Positions 28,932 to 36,236 of a DNA stretch of 64,000 nucleotides are shown one piece after another (the first letter of the stretch is position 1; every line of letters begins with the position of its first letter). Both the position numbers and the translations under genes were made by a program. Source of the stretch: SIG78 sp036677805 (GTDB lineage Bacteria; Verrucomicrobiota; Lentisphaeria; Victivallales; Victivallaceae); assembly GCA_036677805.1 (NCBI GenBank), contig JAVBVS010000009.1, positions 1 to 64,000 of the forward strand, read 5' to 3'. Below the pieces are notes generated by a model. The model saw only the letters and a list, made by a program, of their open reading frames with translations. It ran no database searches and was not told where the DNA came from.

Positions 28932-29801
28932 TCAATCGTTGAAGGTCAGGAACGGTTCCTGCGGTTTGTCCGGCGCCTTGTCGAAACACTGCTTCAGATG
29001 CTCGATGTCGGCCCGGAATTCGAGAATGGCTTCATTCGGATCTTTGGTGGTGGGTTCTTCAAAGGAAATCCAGCCGTCGAAACGCGCCAGCTTCAGTGCA
29101 TAGGCGATTTCTTCATAATCGACCATGCCCGACTGAAGGGTGCGGCGCTGGAAGGCCCATTCCGGCCGGGCGGATGCGTCGGCGGATTCCTTGCGGCAGA
29201 TTTCGAGATTTTTGGCATGGAGGTAGGCCAGATAGGGACCGAACAGCTCCACCGCGCCGCTCGGACGGACAAAGCCTTCGAGCACCATGTTGGCCGGATC
29301 GTAGATCGCGCCGACCGTCGCGGGGTCGAGGTCGCGCATCAGGAGGTAGATGCTGTAAGCCGAGGCCGCGACCGCGCCGGAGTGGGTTTCGAGCACATAG
29401 CGCAACGAGTAGTCGCGGCCGAGTTGTTGCAGGCCTTCAAGACCTTTTCGAGTGCGTTCCAGCAATTCGAGATAGCTGTCGCGCTGATGGATCGCCTCCC
29501 GGTAATCCCAGGCATACCAGGGATGGGCCACTCGCAGCATTTGGCCTCCAGCGGCGGCGACCGCATCGCTCCAGCGGCGGATTTCATCATATTTCCAGAG
29601 CACTCCGGCATTGAGAAAGCCGCAGATTTCCAGTCCGGCGTCATGGGTCATCCGACCCATCAGCGCGGCGTCCTTGGCGGCGTCTTCGAGCGCACCGAGT
29701 CCCCATTCGATGCCGTCGACGCCGGAATCCAGCGCCATCCGGATGATTTCCCGGTTGGTGCATTCTTTACGGAAATAATTGGTATTGATGGCATATTTCA
29801 T
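28932..29801 (-). CDS. Xylose-isomerase-like TIM-barrel sugar isomerase/epimerase
   Basis: A 289-residue protein of the AP-endonuclease-2/xylose-isomerase-like family. It shows the expected barrel pattern: SGVDGIEWGLG, LRVAHPWYAWD, a metal-binding Glu in RYVLETHSGAV, GAIYDPANMVLEG (Asp and nearby ligands), AYLHAKNLE with a ligand His, and GWISFEEPTTKD with the terminal Glu. Such enzymes isomerise or epimerise sugars and inositols. It is the first gene of a two-gene operon with the M55 peptidase. GGGAG lies 12 nt before the ATG. Substrate unknown. Confidence 0.85.
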   Translation of the reverse strand: MKYAINTNYFRKECTNREIIRMALDSGVDGIEWGLGALEDAAKDAALMGRMTHDAGLEICGFLNAGVLWKYDEIRRWSDAVAAAGGQMLRVAHPWYAWDYREAIHQRDSYLELLERTRKGLEGLQQLGRDYSLRYVLETHSGAVAASAYSIYLLMRDLDPATVGAIYDPANMVLEGFVRPSGAVELFGPYLAYLHAKNLEICRKESADASARPEWAFQRRTLQSGMVDYEEIAYALKLARFDGWISFEEPTTKDPNEAILEFRADIEHLKQCFDKAPDKPQEPFLTFND

Positions 29802-29904
29802 AGTTTGAACAATCTCCCGGGTTGCGGTTATTTTAAAAAGATAATCAGCCCTTGGAGATGTTGCAAATCGGTTTTCCGCATTTTCTCATATTTTATCAAA
29901 ACCG

Positions 29905-29937
29905 GCGTCGGGAACATTGCATTCCCGGCGTCGGGGG
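29905..29937 (-). terminator. Possible terminator downstream of the phage-head cassette
   Basis: A GGGAA...TTCCC dyad flanked on both sides by the direct repeat CGGCGTCGG, followed on the minus strand by TTTT. It is imperfect but correctly placed after the connector-like gene. Confidence 0.4.
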
Positions 29938-29941
29938 CGCA

Positions 29942-30352
29942 TCAGCCGCGGGTCAGGCGGGAGGAATGGTATCCGGGATAGCGGGCGAGAAAGTATTCGG
30001 TGCGCGGCGCCAGCCGGCGCGATCGGTCGGAAGCGTCGGATTGATCCGGGGCCGGGTAATAACTGCGGCTTCCGAGACCCTCAACGGTTTCGGATTTGAG
30101 GCCTCCGGTCGAGCTCTCCCGACGGCGGCCGGTCCGGGCGTGGCTGTCGGCCAGGAACAGCGCCTGTTCACAGACCGCGCAGAGCAGCAGCAGGTCGTCT
30201 GGATTGAGTTCATCCACTCCGAGGGCGGCGCCGATATCCTGTTCGGCCATGGTGGCGGCCGCCGTCTGGTCGAGTGCGGAAAAGCCCTGCCAGCGGCGAC
30301 GGTCGAGGTGGCAGACGAAATATTCATGGATCCGGTTCATCGAAAAAGTCAT
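29942..30352 (-). CDS. Phage head-tail connector-like protein
   Basis: A 136-residue protein, start ATG at 30352 (GGAG 9 nt upstream; an upstream TTG at 30382 is less likely). The helical N terminus (SALDQTAAATMAEQDIGAALGV; PDDLLLLCAVCEQALFLADSH) followed by LKSETVEGLGSRSYY resembles the gp6/gp15-type connector pattern, in which a helical bundle is followed by a KSE-x-hydrophobic strand. It follows the SU10-type capsid gene by 84 bp, the normal phage position of a head-completion protein. An intrinsic terminator separates it from the capsid gene, so its expression may be low or read-through. Assignment to the connector class is inference from pattern and position. Confidence 0.5.
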   Translation of the reverse strand: MTFSMNRIHEYFVCHLDRRRWQGFSALDQTAAATMAEQDIGAALGVDELNPDDLLLLCAVCEQALFLADSHARTGRRRESSTGGLKSETVEGLGSRSYYPAPDQSDASDRSRRLAPRTEYFLARYPGYHSSRLTRG

Positions 30353-30389
30353 GATACAGTGCTCCAGCGTTGGGGAGGTCAAAATATTA

Positions 30390-30424
30390 TAAAAAAGCGG
30401 CCGACCGAAACGGCCGGCCGCTTG
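30390..30424 (-). terminator. Intrinsic terminator directly after the capsid gene
   Basis: AAGCGGCCG/CGGCCGCTT arms extended by a G-T wobble and CCG/CGG to a 13-bp stem with a 3-nt loop. TTTTTT follows on the minus strand. Confidence 0.88.
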
Positions 30425-30436
30425 CGAACGGATGGT

Positions 30437-31609
30437 TTATTCGGCCGATTCCGAATCGCCGCCGAGGCCGCGCAAAGCCTGCAAAGCCTGGAGGCTGGAC
30501 TGAATGTTGCGGATGCGGCAGAGCCGCTGTCCGGCGTTTTTGAATTCGAAAGTCAGTTCGCCGAGCGCCATTCGCTTCACTCCGTCAAATCCTTTCGGCG
30601 TCGCGTCTTCATCGCTGATGGCGCGCCCTTTGAGGCTGGAAAGCCCGAATCCGGCGGTATCGAGGACCCAGACTTCGCCGTCGGGCATGTCGGGGTCGGC
30701 CATCACGGTCATGCCGCGGCCGTTGATTTCGTTGATGATGGTAGCCACGTAGGCGCCGCGCCGGTCGTCGGACCGCAGAATCTGAAGATTCTGCTTGTAC
30801 TCGTTGCTCAGCACCCGGGCCTGGCCGGGATGGCAGAGAATCTGGACCGGATCGCCGCCTTCGGAGAGGATCGCCTGAGCCGCATCGTTGATCATGAAGC
30901 CGTCCAGCGCCAGCCCGTTGCCGTCGATGCTCAACGCTCCGGTCCGGGTACCGAAATAATAGAGTCCGCCCGCTTCGCCGCGGGCCGAAGCGCCGGGTTC
31001 GCGGCGGGAGCCGAACAGCGCCACCCGATTGAGGTCGCGCGCCAGTTCGCTCAGCGCGAAAGCGGTCTGCCGGTTGAGCTGGTTGTCGATATTGCCGTAG
31101 ACATTGATGGCCAGCGCCGATCCGGTCAGTACGATATCCTTGCGGAAAATCTGGGTGTAGTTGAAGCCGACGCCGCTGTGGTGCGCGGTTTCCTCGCCGT
31201 CGCCGTTGACCGAGCCCTCGGCCATTGGCAGGCTCACGATGTTGAGCACGGCATCAGCCTGGGGCACAGTGGTTTGAGAGCCGTTGGCGCCGGCCAGCTC
31301 GAAGGTGAAGCCGGTTTCGGTCAATGCGGTCACCCGGAACAGCGCCGAATCATTGCGCACCACCAGCAGTGCTCCGATTTTGAGTTTGGCCAGGTCGCCG
31401 GCGGAGACAGTGGCGGTCGAATCGCTGACCGCGGTCACGGTCACGCTGCGGCCGGTGATCTGGTCCTCGAGCCACTCGTGTTTCTGCTGGGTGGCGCTTT
31501 CGACGGTTTTGAAATTCGAGATGAAGCGCGGTTCATCCTTGATGACGGTCGAAAGAATGTCGGAAAGATCGCGTTTTTTGTTGGCGAAATTGTAACTGTA
31601 AAGAGCCAT
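30437..31609 (-). CDS. Phage major capsid protein, SU10/DUF5309 type
   Basis: A 390-residue protein matching the DUF5309 (SU10 major capsid) family of HK97-fold shell proteins. The N terminus has the signature KRDLSDILSTVIKDEPRFISN and a TQQKHEWLEDQITGR block (about residues 11-55). An inserted beta region follows (ATVSAGDLAKLKIGALLVV), then the capsid core (RDLNRVALFGSRREPGA; GDPVQILCHPGQARVLSNEY; GRGMTVMADPDMPDGEVWVLD). AAAGGA precedes the ATG by 9 nt. It lies 34 bp downstream of a scaffold-like gene. Length and domain order are intact, so the gene appears functional. No terminase, portal, protease, tail or integrase genes are nearby. Confidence 0.82.
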   Translation of the reverse strand: MALYSYNFANKKRDLSDILSTVIKDEPRFISNFKTVESATQQKHEWLEDQITGRSVTVTAVSDSTATVSAGDLAKLKIGALLVVRNDSALFRVTALTETGFTFELAGANGSQTTVPQADAVLNIVSLPMAEGSVNGDGEETAHHSGVGFNYTQIFRKDIVLTGSALAINVYGNIDNQLNRQTAFALSELARDLNRVALFGSRREPGASARGEAGGLYYFGTRTGALSIDGNGLALDGFMINDAAQAILSEGGDPVQILCHPGQARVLSNEYKQNLQILRSDDRRGAYVATIINEINGRGMTVMADPDMPDGEVWVLDTAGFGLSSLKGRAISDEDATPKGFDGVKRMALGELTFEFKNAGQRLCRIRNIQSSLQALQALRGLGGDSESAE

Positions 31610-31643
31610 GATTCAAATCCTTTTTGATAATGGAGGGAAACAT

Positions 31644-32162
31644 TCAGAGAATTTCGGGTGCATCGGCCAGCATGGCGGCGATGGCGGATGCGCCGCCGCC
31701 GGATGCCAGAGGATGATTGGCGCGCACATCGGGACGGCTGCCGGAGCCGGACTTCAATTCGACATTGAAGAAACGCGGATTGGTCGCGCGGAACTCCCGC
31801 AGGAATGGCTCCGTGCGATCGGCGTCGCCGGGATCGATGTTGCGCCGCGCCAGCAGGAAATCCAGATATTCCGGATCATTGAACCGCTGACCGGTGGCCA
31901 GCGCCTTCACCGCATCGTCGCGCTTGCGTTGTTTGAGTTCTTCCGCGGCGGCGTCGCGCTGGGCGGTCAACTCGGAGAGTTCGCGCCGGACGCGTTCGGC
32001 TTCCGGCAGCTGCTGTTTTTCGAACTCGCTCAATTTAGTTTTAAGCTGTTCGAGTTCGCTGCGGACGCGGACGGTTTCGTCGGCATCCGGAGCGCGGGGC
32101 CCGGCGTCGGGCGGCACGGCAGGCGCCGGCGTCGCGGGTTGGGAGAAAACGGGATTCTCCAC
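31644..32162 (-). CDS. Phage scaffold-like coiled-coil protein
   Basis: A 172-residue protein. I use the GTG at 32162, which has AGGAG 8 nt upstream; the longer frame to 32249 has no such signal. The N-terminal 30 residues are Pro/Ala-rich and disordered-looking. Residues 30-92 form a long charged coiled coil (VRSELEQLKTKLSEFEKQQL; LTAQRDAAAEELKQRKR), and the tail is Gly/Ala-rich. This composition, with a gene directly upstream of a major capsid gene, is typical of phage scaffolding proteins. Homology was not checkable. It starts right after the dxs terminator, so it must have its own promoter (a TTGACA lies at 32260-32265, with no good -10). Confidence 0.6.
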   Translation of the reverse strand: MENPVFSQPATPAPAVPPDAGPRAPDADETVRVRSELEQLKTKLSEFEKQQLPEAERVRRELSELTAQRDAAAEELKQRKRDDAVKALATGQRFNDPEYLDFLLARRNIDPGDADRTEPFLREFRATNPRFFNVELKSGSGSRPDVRANHPLASGGGASAIAAMLADAPEIL

Positions 32163-32273
32163 GAGGCACACTCCTTTCCATGAATGGGAAAAAAATTCCG
32201 GAACCGCAATCCCGCGCCGGATGGCCGCGGGCGATTCCCATGCAGGCAAGGAGGGAGTTTGTCAACGTGTCAT

Positions 32274-32310
32274 AAAAAAAAGCGGCGGCGAAATTTGAAT
32301 TCCGCCGCCG
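32274..32310 (-). terminator. Intrinsic terminator of dxs
   Basis: 13-bp stem with one mismatch (32283-32295 with 32298-32310), two-base loop, followed on the minus strand by eight T residues. Confidence 0.9.
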
Positions 32311-32324
32311 GAAAGCCGGGGGAC

Positions 32325-34184
32325 TCAGCGCACTGTTTCGGCGATTGCCCGGGCCAGGGCGGCCTCGTCGAGCTGGAACATGCGGCGCAATTCGTCGACC
32401 GCGCCATGCGGGATGGGTGTATCCACGGGCCAACCGAAACTCCTGCCGGAATGAACCAGGCGCGCTTCGGCCAGAATGCCGGCGACGAGCGCGCCGAGTC
32501 CGGTGGCGCTGACATGATCTTCCAGCGTGAAAACCGGCATGGCGGCGGCGTCGCGGCGCAACGCATCGCCGTCGAAAGGCTTCAGGAAGCGCACGTTGAC
32601 CACCCGGGCCGACAATTGATATTGCTGCTTCAGCAGTTCGGCCACCGTCAGTGCGCGGGTTACTTCGCCGCCCATGGCCCAGATCGCCAGATCAGTTCCT
32701 TCACGCCGGATTTCGGCCCGGCCCGGCAGCAGGGGCGCCGGGGAGCGCACGGGCAGTCCGGTCGCGCCGCGCGGATAGCGGATCACTGCCGGAGAATGCA
32801 AAGAGACGGCATATTCAAGCATCGGGGCCATCTCGGATTCATCGGCCGGAGCCATGACCGTCAGGTGGGGCATGCCGAGCCAGAAGCCCAGGTCGTAAAT
32901 GCCGTGGTGGGTCGGTCCGTCTTCGACCACGCCGGCGCGGTCGAGCGCAAAAATCACCGGCAGGTTCATCAAACAGACATCGTGAAAGGCGTGATCCAGC
33001 GCCCGCTGGATGAAAGTGGCGTAGATGGCGACCACCGGATGCCTGCCCTCGGCGGCGAGACCGGAGGCGAAGGTTACGGCATGCGCTTCGGCGATGCCGA
33101 CGTCGTAAAACCGTTCGGAAAAACGCCGGGCAAAGCCGTTGAGACCGGTTCCGGCGGCCATGGCCGCCACGACGGCGCAAAGCTCCGGATGATGTTCGGC
33201 GGCTTCCACCATCGCATCGCCGAAAGCCGCCGAAAAACCGGCCTGGCCGGGCTCGAGCGGCTTGCCCGAATCGGGCTCGAAGCGGCAGATGCCGTGGAAC
33301 TGTTCGGGCGCGGCCAGCGCCGGGGCGTAGCCGCGGCCTTTTTCGGTAATGACGTGGATCAGAACCGGGCGGCTGTCCTCACGCACGGCGGCGAAGGTGC
33401 GTTCCAGATCGGCGATGGAGTGGCCGTTGATCGGCCCCAGGTAACGGATGCCGAGGTCCTCGAAAATTCCGCCGGGCAACAGCAGTGCCTTGGTCGCCTC
33501 TTCGATTTTGCGCACATGCCGGGTGATGCTTTCGGAACGGGGCAGGGCGTTGATGACGGTTTTGGTCAGGTTCTTGAAATAGCGGTACCGGCGGCCGACG
33601 ATCACCCGGTTCAGATAGGAAGCGATGGCGCCGACGTTGGGCGCGATGGCCATTTTGTTGTCGTTGAGCACGATCACCAGATTGCGGCCCTGATCGCGCA
33701 CATGGTTGAGTCCTTCCAGCGCCACGCCGGAATTGAGCGCGCCGTCGCCGATCACGGCGACGATCTTGCGCCGGGAATCCGGCGGTTGCGCCGCGCACAT
33801 GCCCAACGCCGCCGAAAGCGCGATTCCGGCATGGCCCGCACCGTAGCAGTCGAAGTCGCTTTCGTGACGGACCGGGAATCCGCAACAGCCGCCGAACCGG
33901 CGCAACGTGGTGAATGCGTCCCGGCGGCCGGTCAGAATCTTGTAGCAGTAGCACTGATGGCCGACATCCCAGACGATCCGGTCATCGGGCGGCCGGAAAG
34001 CGCGCAGCAGCGCTATGGTCAGTTCGACCACGCCAAGGTTGGGGCCCAGATGGCCGCCGTTGGCGGCGACCACCCGGAGCAGCGCGGCGCGAAGCTCGGC
34101 AGACAGCTGAACAAGTTGTTCCTCCGTCAACGGCGCGAGATCCGGCGGGCCATCTATGGTTGAAAGAATATCGGCTGAATTCAT
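32325..34184 (-). CDS. dxs: 1-deoxy-D-xylulose-5-phosphate synthase
   Basis: Makes DXP from pyruvate and glyceraldehyde 3-phosphate, using thiamine diphosphate; first step of the MEP isoprenoid pathway and a source of thiamine and pyridoxal precursors. At 619 residues it has family length. Visible blocks: GGHLGPNLGVVELTIAL with the catalytic-site His, WDVGHQCYCYKILTGRRD, GAGHAGIALSAALGM, the ThDP motif VIGDGALNSGVALEGLNH, and a central GLAAEGRHPVVAIYATFIQRA pyrimidine-domain stretch. The ATG at 34184 is preceded by GAGG at 7 nt; a longer frame to 34238 is rejected. It is monocistronic, divergent from a CYTH gene, and ended by a strong terminator. Confidence 0.95.
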   Translation of the reverse strand: MNSADILSTIDGPPDLAPLTEEQLVQLSAELRAALLRVVAANGGHLGPNLGVVELTIALLRAFRPPDDRIVWDVGHQCYCYKILTGRRDAFTTLRRFGGCCGFPVRHESDFDCYGAGHAGIALSAALGMCAAQPPDSRRKIVAVIGDGALNSGVALEGLNHVRDQGRNLVIVLNDNKMAIAPNVGAIASYLNRVIVGRRYRYFKNLTKTVINALPRSESITRHVRKIEEATKALLLPGGIFEDLGIRYLGPINGHSIADLERTFAAVREDSRPVLIHVITEKGRGYAPALAAPEQFHGICRFEPDSGKPLEPGQAGFSAAFGDAMVEAAEHHPELCAVVAAMAAGTGLNGFARRFSERFYDVGIAEAHAVTFASGLAAEGRHPVVAIYATFIQRALDHAFHDVCLMNLPVIFALDRAGVVEDGPTHHGIYDLGFWLGMPHLTVMAPADESEMAPMLEYAVSLHSPAVIRYPRGATGLPVRSPAPLLPGRAEIRREGTDLAIWAMGGEVTRALTVAELLKQQYQLSARVVNVRFLKPFDGDALRRDAAAMPVFTLEDHVSATGLGALVAGILAEARLVHSGRSFGWPVDTPIPHGAVDELRRMFQLDEAALARAIAETVR

Positions 34185-34219
34185 GTTGGGTCCTCGGCGC
34201 ATAATATACACTGCGGAAT

Positions 34220-34248
34220 TTGACATTGCCGGAGACAAATGGTATATT
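34220..34248 (+). promoter_or_regulatory. Sigma-70-type promoter of the CYTH gene
   Basis: -35 TTGACA (34220-34225), 17-bp spacer, -10 TATATT (34243-34248), about 42 bp before the start codon. Confidence 0.8.
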
Positions 34249-34290
34249 TATTGAAAAATATTTCCGTATGGCAATGCAGGATGTGGCTTC

Positions 34291-34773
34291 ATGGGCTGTG
34301 AAATCGAGCGCAAGTTTCTGATCGATCCGGCATTGTGGCGGAAGCCGGTTCGTGGAACCCCGATGGTTCAGGGGTACTTGGCGCGTCAGGACGGGCTGAC
34401 GGTCCGGGTCCGGATTGCCGGGAGCCGCGCCTTCCTGACGCTCAAGGGCGCGGCCAGCAGTCTTTCGCGCAGCGAATTCGAATACCCGATTCCGGTTCCC
34501 GACGCCGAGGCGCTGCTCCGGGAATTTGCCGAAAATGCGCTGGTCCGGAAAACCCGTTACTGTTGCCGCCACCGGGGGCATCTCTGGGAGGTCGATGTGT
34601 TCGAGGGGGCGAATGCCGGATTGATCGTGGCCGAAATCGAGCTGATTGCCGAGGATGAGAGTTTCGCCGTTCCGGTGTGGGTCACGCAGGAAGTTTCTTT
34701 CGACAGCCGTTATCGCAACGGCAATCTGGCCATCCATCCCTATTGCGAATGGCAAAATACCGAAAAAATTTGA
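34291..34773 (+). CDS. CYTH-domain protein (triphosphatase/class IV cyclase-like)
   Basis: A 160-residue single-domain CYTH protein. The diagnostic ExExK-type motif is present at the very N terminus (EIERKFL, residues 4-10). Paired basic and acidic strand residues follow inside the expected tunnel (TVRVRIAG, AFLTLKG, FEYPIP, WEVDVFEG, IVAEIEL). The family hydrolyses inorganic or organic triphosphates; some members are adenylate cyclases. Cytoplasmic. It has a good promoter and is divergent from dxs. Which activity applies cannot be read from the sequence. Confidence 0.9.
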   Translation: MGCEIERKFLIDPALWRKPVRGTPMVQGYLARQDGLTVRVRIAGSRAFLTLKGAASSLSRSEFEYPIPVPDAEALLREFAENALVRKTRYCCRHRGHLWEVDVFEGANAGLIVAEIELIAEDESFAVPVWVTQEVSFDSRYRNGNLAIHPYCEWQNTEKI

Positions 34774-34830
34774 TCTTCGGAAAACAAATTCCCCGCTTTA
34801 CTTTTCTAAAAAGAAGGCTACATTATTTTA

Positions 34831-34848
34831 CCTGAAAAATTTTTCAGG
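34831..34848. other. Perfect 18-bp palindrome upstream of the surface-repeat operon
   Basis: CCTGAAAAA followed immediately by TTTTTCAGG, 35 bp before the start of the next gene. It could be an operator or a leader hairpin. Confidence 0.5.
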
Positions 34849-34882
34849 AAGAATCCTTACCATCAATGAGGGAGACGAGGAA

Positions 34883-35434
34883 ATGAAGCTGAAAGTGATG
34901 CTTGGATTTATGGCGGCGCTTTCCGGTGTACTGATGGCGGCGGAACCGGCGGCGACTGCTGCGGCCGCGAAACCGGCGGCGGCTCCGGCCGCTCAGGTCA
35001 AAGCCGCGCCGCAGGCGGCTCCGGCGATGTGCTGTTGTCCGGTCAAGGAGTGGACGGTCTTTCAGGTCGGATTCCTGCCGGGCATTCCGACTGTGGATCA
35101 GACAGTTGGCGTGGCGGGGGTGAAAGCCGGACTGCCGCTCTCGGACGGCAAGGCGATCGTGCTCGGAGTGGATGCGTCGTTTTTCGGTTCCGGCGCGAGC
35201 CGGGTGGCCGGAGCCCAGATCAGTTCGGCGGCGACCTGGGCCGAGCGGGTCAAGGGATTGCAGCTGGCGCCGGTGACGGTGGCGGACCGCTGTGAAGGAC
35301 TTCAGTTCGGGGTGGTCAATGTGGCCAAAACCGGCGCGGTCCAGATCGGTCTGGTCAATTACATCGCCGATTCGCCGCTGCCGTGGATGATTTTGTGCAA
35401 TGTTTACTTCGGTTCCAAGGAGGCCGGAAAATGA
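34883..35434 (+). CDS. Exported LA_2272-type surface-repeat protein
   Basis: A 183-residue exported protein. The signal peptide MKLKVMLGFMAALSGVLMA is followed by an Ala/Pro-rich linker (about 20-50) and a short run of the repeat pattern G-hydrophobic-Q-hydrophobic (GLQLAPVTV, GLQFGVVNVA, VQIGLVNYIAD), as in LA_2272-type surface-repeat proteins. The start is the ATG at 34883 (GGGAG 8 nt upstream); a long upstream frame from 34646 is the other frame of the CYTH gene. It overlaps the start of the next, related gene by 4 bp (ATGA), so both are made from one message. The outer envelope is the likely site; function unknown. Confidence 0.75.
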   Translation: MKLKVMLGFMAALSGVLMAAEPAATAAAAKPAAAPAAQVKAAPQAAPAMCCCPVKEWTVFQVGFLPGIPTVDQTVGVAGVKAGLPLSDGKAIVLGVDASFFGSGASRVAGAQISSAATWAERVKGLQLAPVTVADRCEGLQFGVVNVAKTGAVQIGLVNYIADSPLPWMILCNVYFGSKEAGK

Positions 35435-36150
35435 AAAAAATTTGGTTGACGATGTTGGTTGCCGGGCTTTCCGGCGTGGCGGTCATGGCGGATGAAGCGG
35501 CGGCGGCCCCGGTCAAGGGAGCGCCTCCGGTGCCGTCGGCCGATCAGAAGCCGATGGATTCGTGGACTCCGATTCAATTCGGATTCACCAAGTCTTTTCC
35601 GACTTCAACTTACAACTCCAATGTATACGGGCTGAAAACCGGCTGGCCGATCACGGCCGGGGTCGGTCGCGTCTGTGGTCTGGAATTGTCGTGGTTTGTG
35701 GCCGCGACCGACTATGTGCGCGGCCTCCAGGCGGCGTTGTTCTATACTCAGAGCAATCAGTTGCAGGGAATTCAGGCGGCGGTCGGCAGCAGCATCAGCA
35801 AGGCCGGATTCCTCGGTTTGCAGTCGTCGATGGGCTACAACTATTCGGACAATTTCCTCGGTGTTCAGGCCGCGGTGGTCAATACCGCCGTAAATTATGG
35901 CGGTCTCCAGGCCGCGGTCGTGACCAACGTGGCTGACGACGCCGGCGGACTTCAGGCTTCGCTGGTGGTCAACGTGGCCAAGAAAGTCGGCGGCGTTCAG
36001 GCCGGTTTGTACAATCAGGCCGAGGATGTCGACGGGGTTCAGCTGGGCCTCGTGAACGTTTCGGAAACGCGCGGCCTCCAGTTCGGATTGATCAACTATA
36101 TCAAGGATGCGGCGGTTCCGATGCTGCCGTTCGTGAACTTCAAACGCTGA
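35431..36150 (+). CDS. Exported LA_2272-type surface-repeat protein
   Basis: A 239-residue protein with a signal peptide (MKKIWLTMLVAGLSGVAVMA) and at least eight copies of a roughly 15-residue repeat of the form GLQxxxVxNxA (for example GLQAALFYTQ, GIQAAVGSS, GLQSSMGYN, GVQAAVVNT, GLQAAVVTNVA, GLQASLVVNVA, GVQAGLYNQA, GVQLGLVNVS). Such repeats are expected to build a beta-solenoid or barrel-like surface structure. Start at ATG 35431 with AAGGAGG upstream, coupled to the preceding gene by a 4-bp overlap. The C terminus (INYIKDAAVPMLPFVNFKR) ends like that of the upstream protein, supporting gene duplication. Confidence 0.78.
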   Translation: MKKIWLTMLVAGLSGVAVMADEAAAAPVKGAPPVPSADQKPMDSWTPIQFGFTKSFPTSTYNSNVYGLKTGWPITAGVGRVCGLELSWFVAATDYVRGLQAALFYTQSNQLQGIQAAVGSSISKAGFLGLQSSMGYNYSDNFLGVQAAVVNTAVNYGGLQAAVVTNVADDAGGLQASLVVNVAKKVGGVQAGLYNQAEDVDGVQLGLVNVSETRGLQFGLINYIKDAAVPMLPFVNFKR

Positions 36151-36165
36151 CGATACGTTATTCCG

Positions 36166-36200
36166 ATGCCCGGCGGAGAGTTTCGCCGGGCATTTTTTTG
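36166..36200 (+). terminator. Intrinsic terminator of the surface-repeat operon
   Basis: 10-bp arms ATGCCCGGCG and CGCCGGGCAT, 8-nt loop, then TTTTTTT. Confidence 0.9.
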
Positions 36201-36236
36201 CCCGGAACCGGCTTCCCGCGAACGCTGCCGCCGGGC

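Noticed and set aside
29802..32324. Full prophage around the capsid gene
   Set aside because: No terminase, portal, tail, lysis, integrase or att-like repeat was found; both flanks are ordinary metabolic genes.
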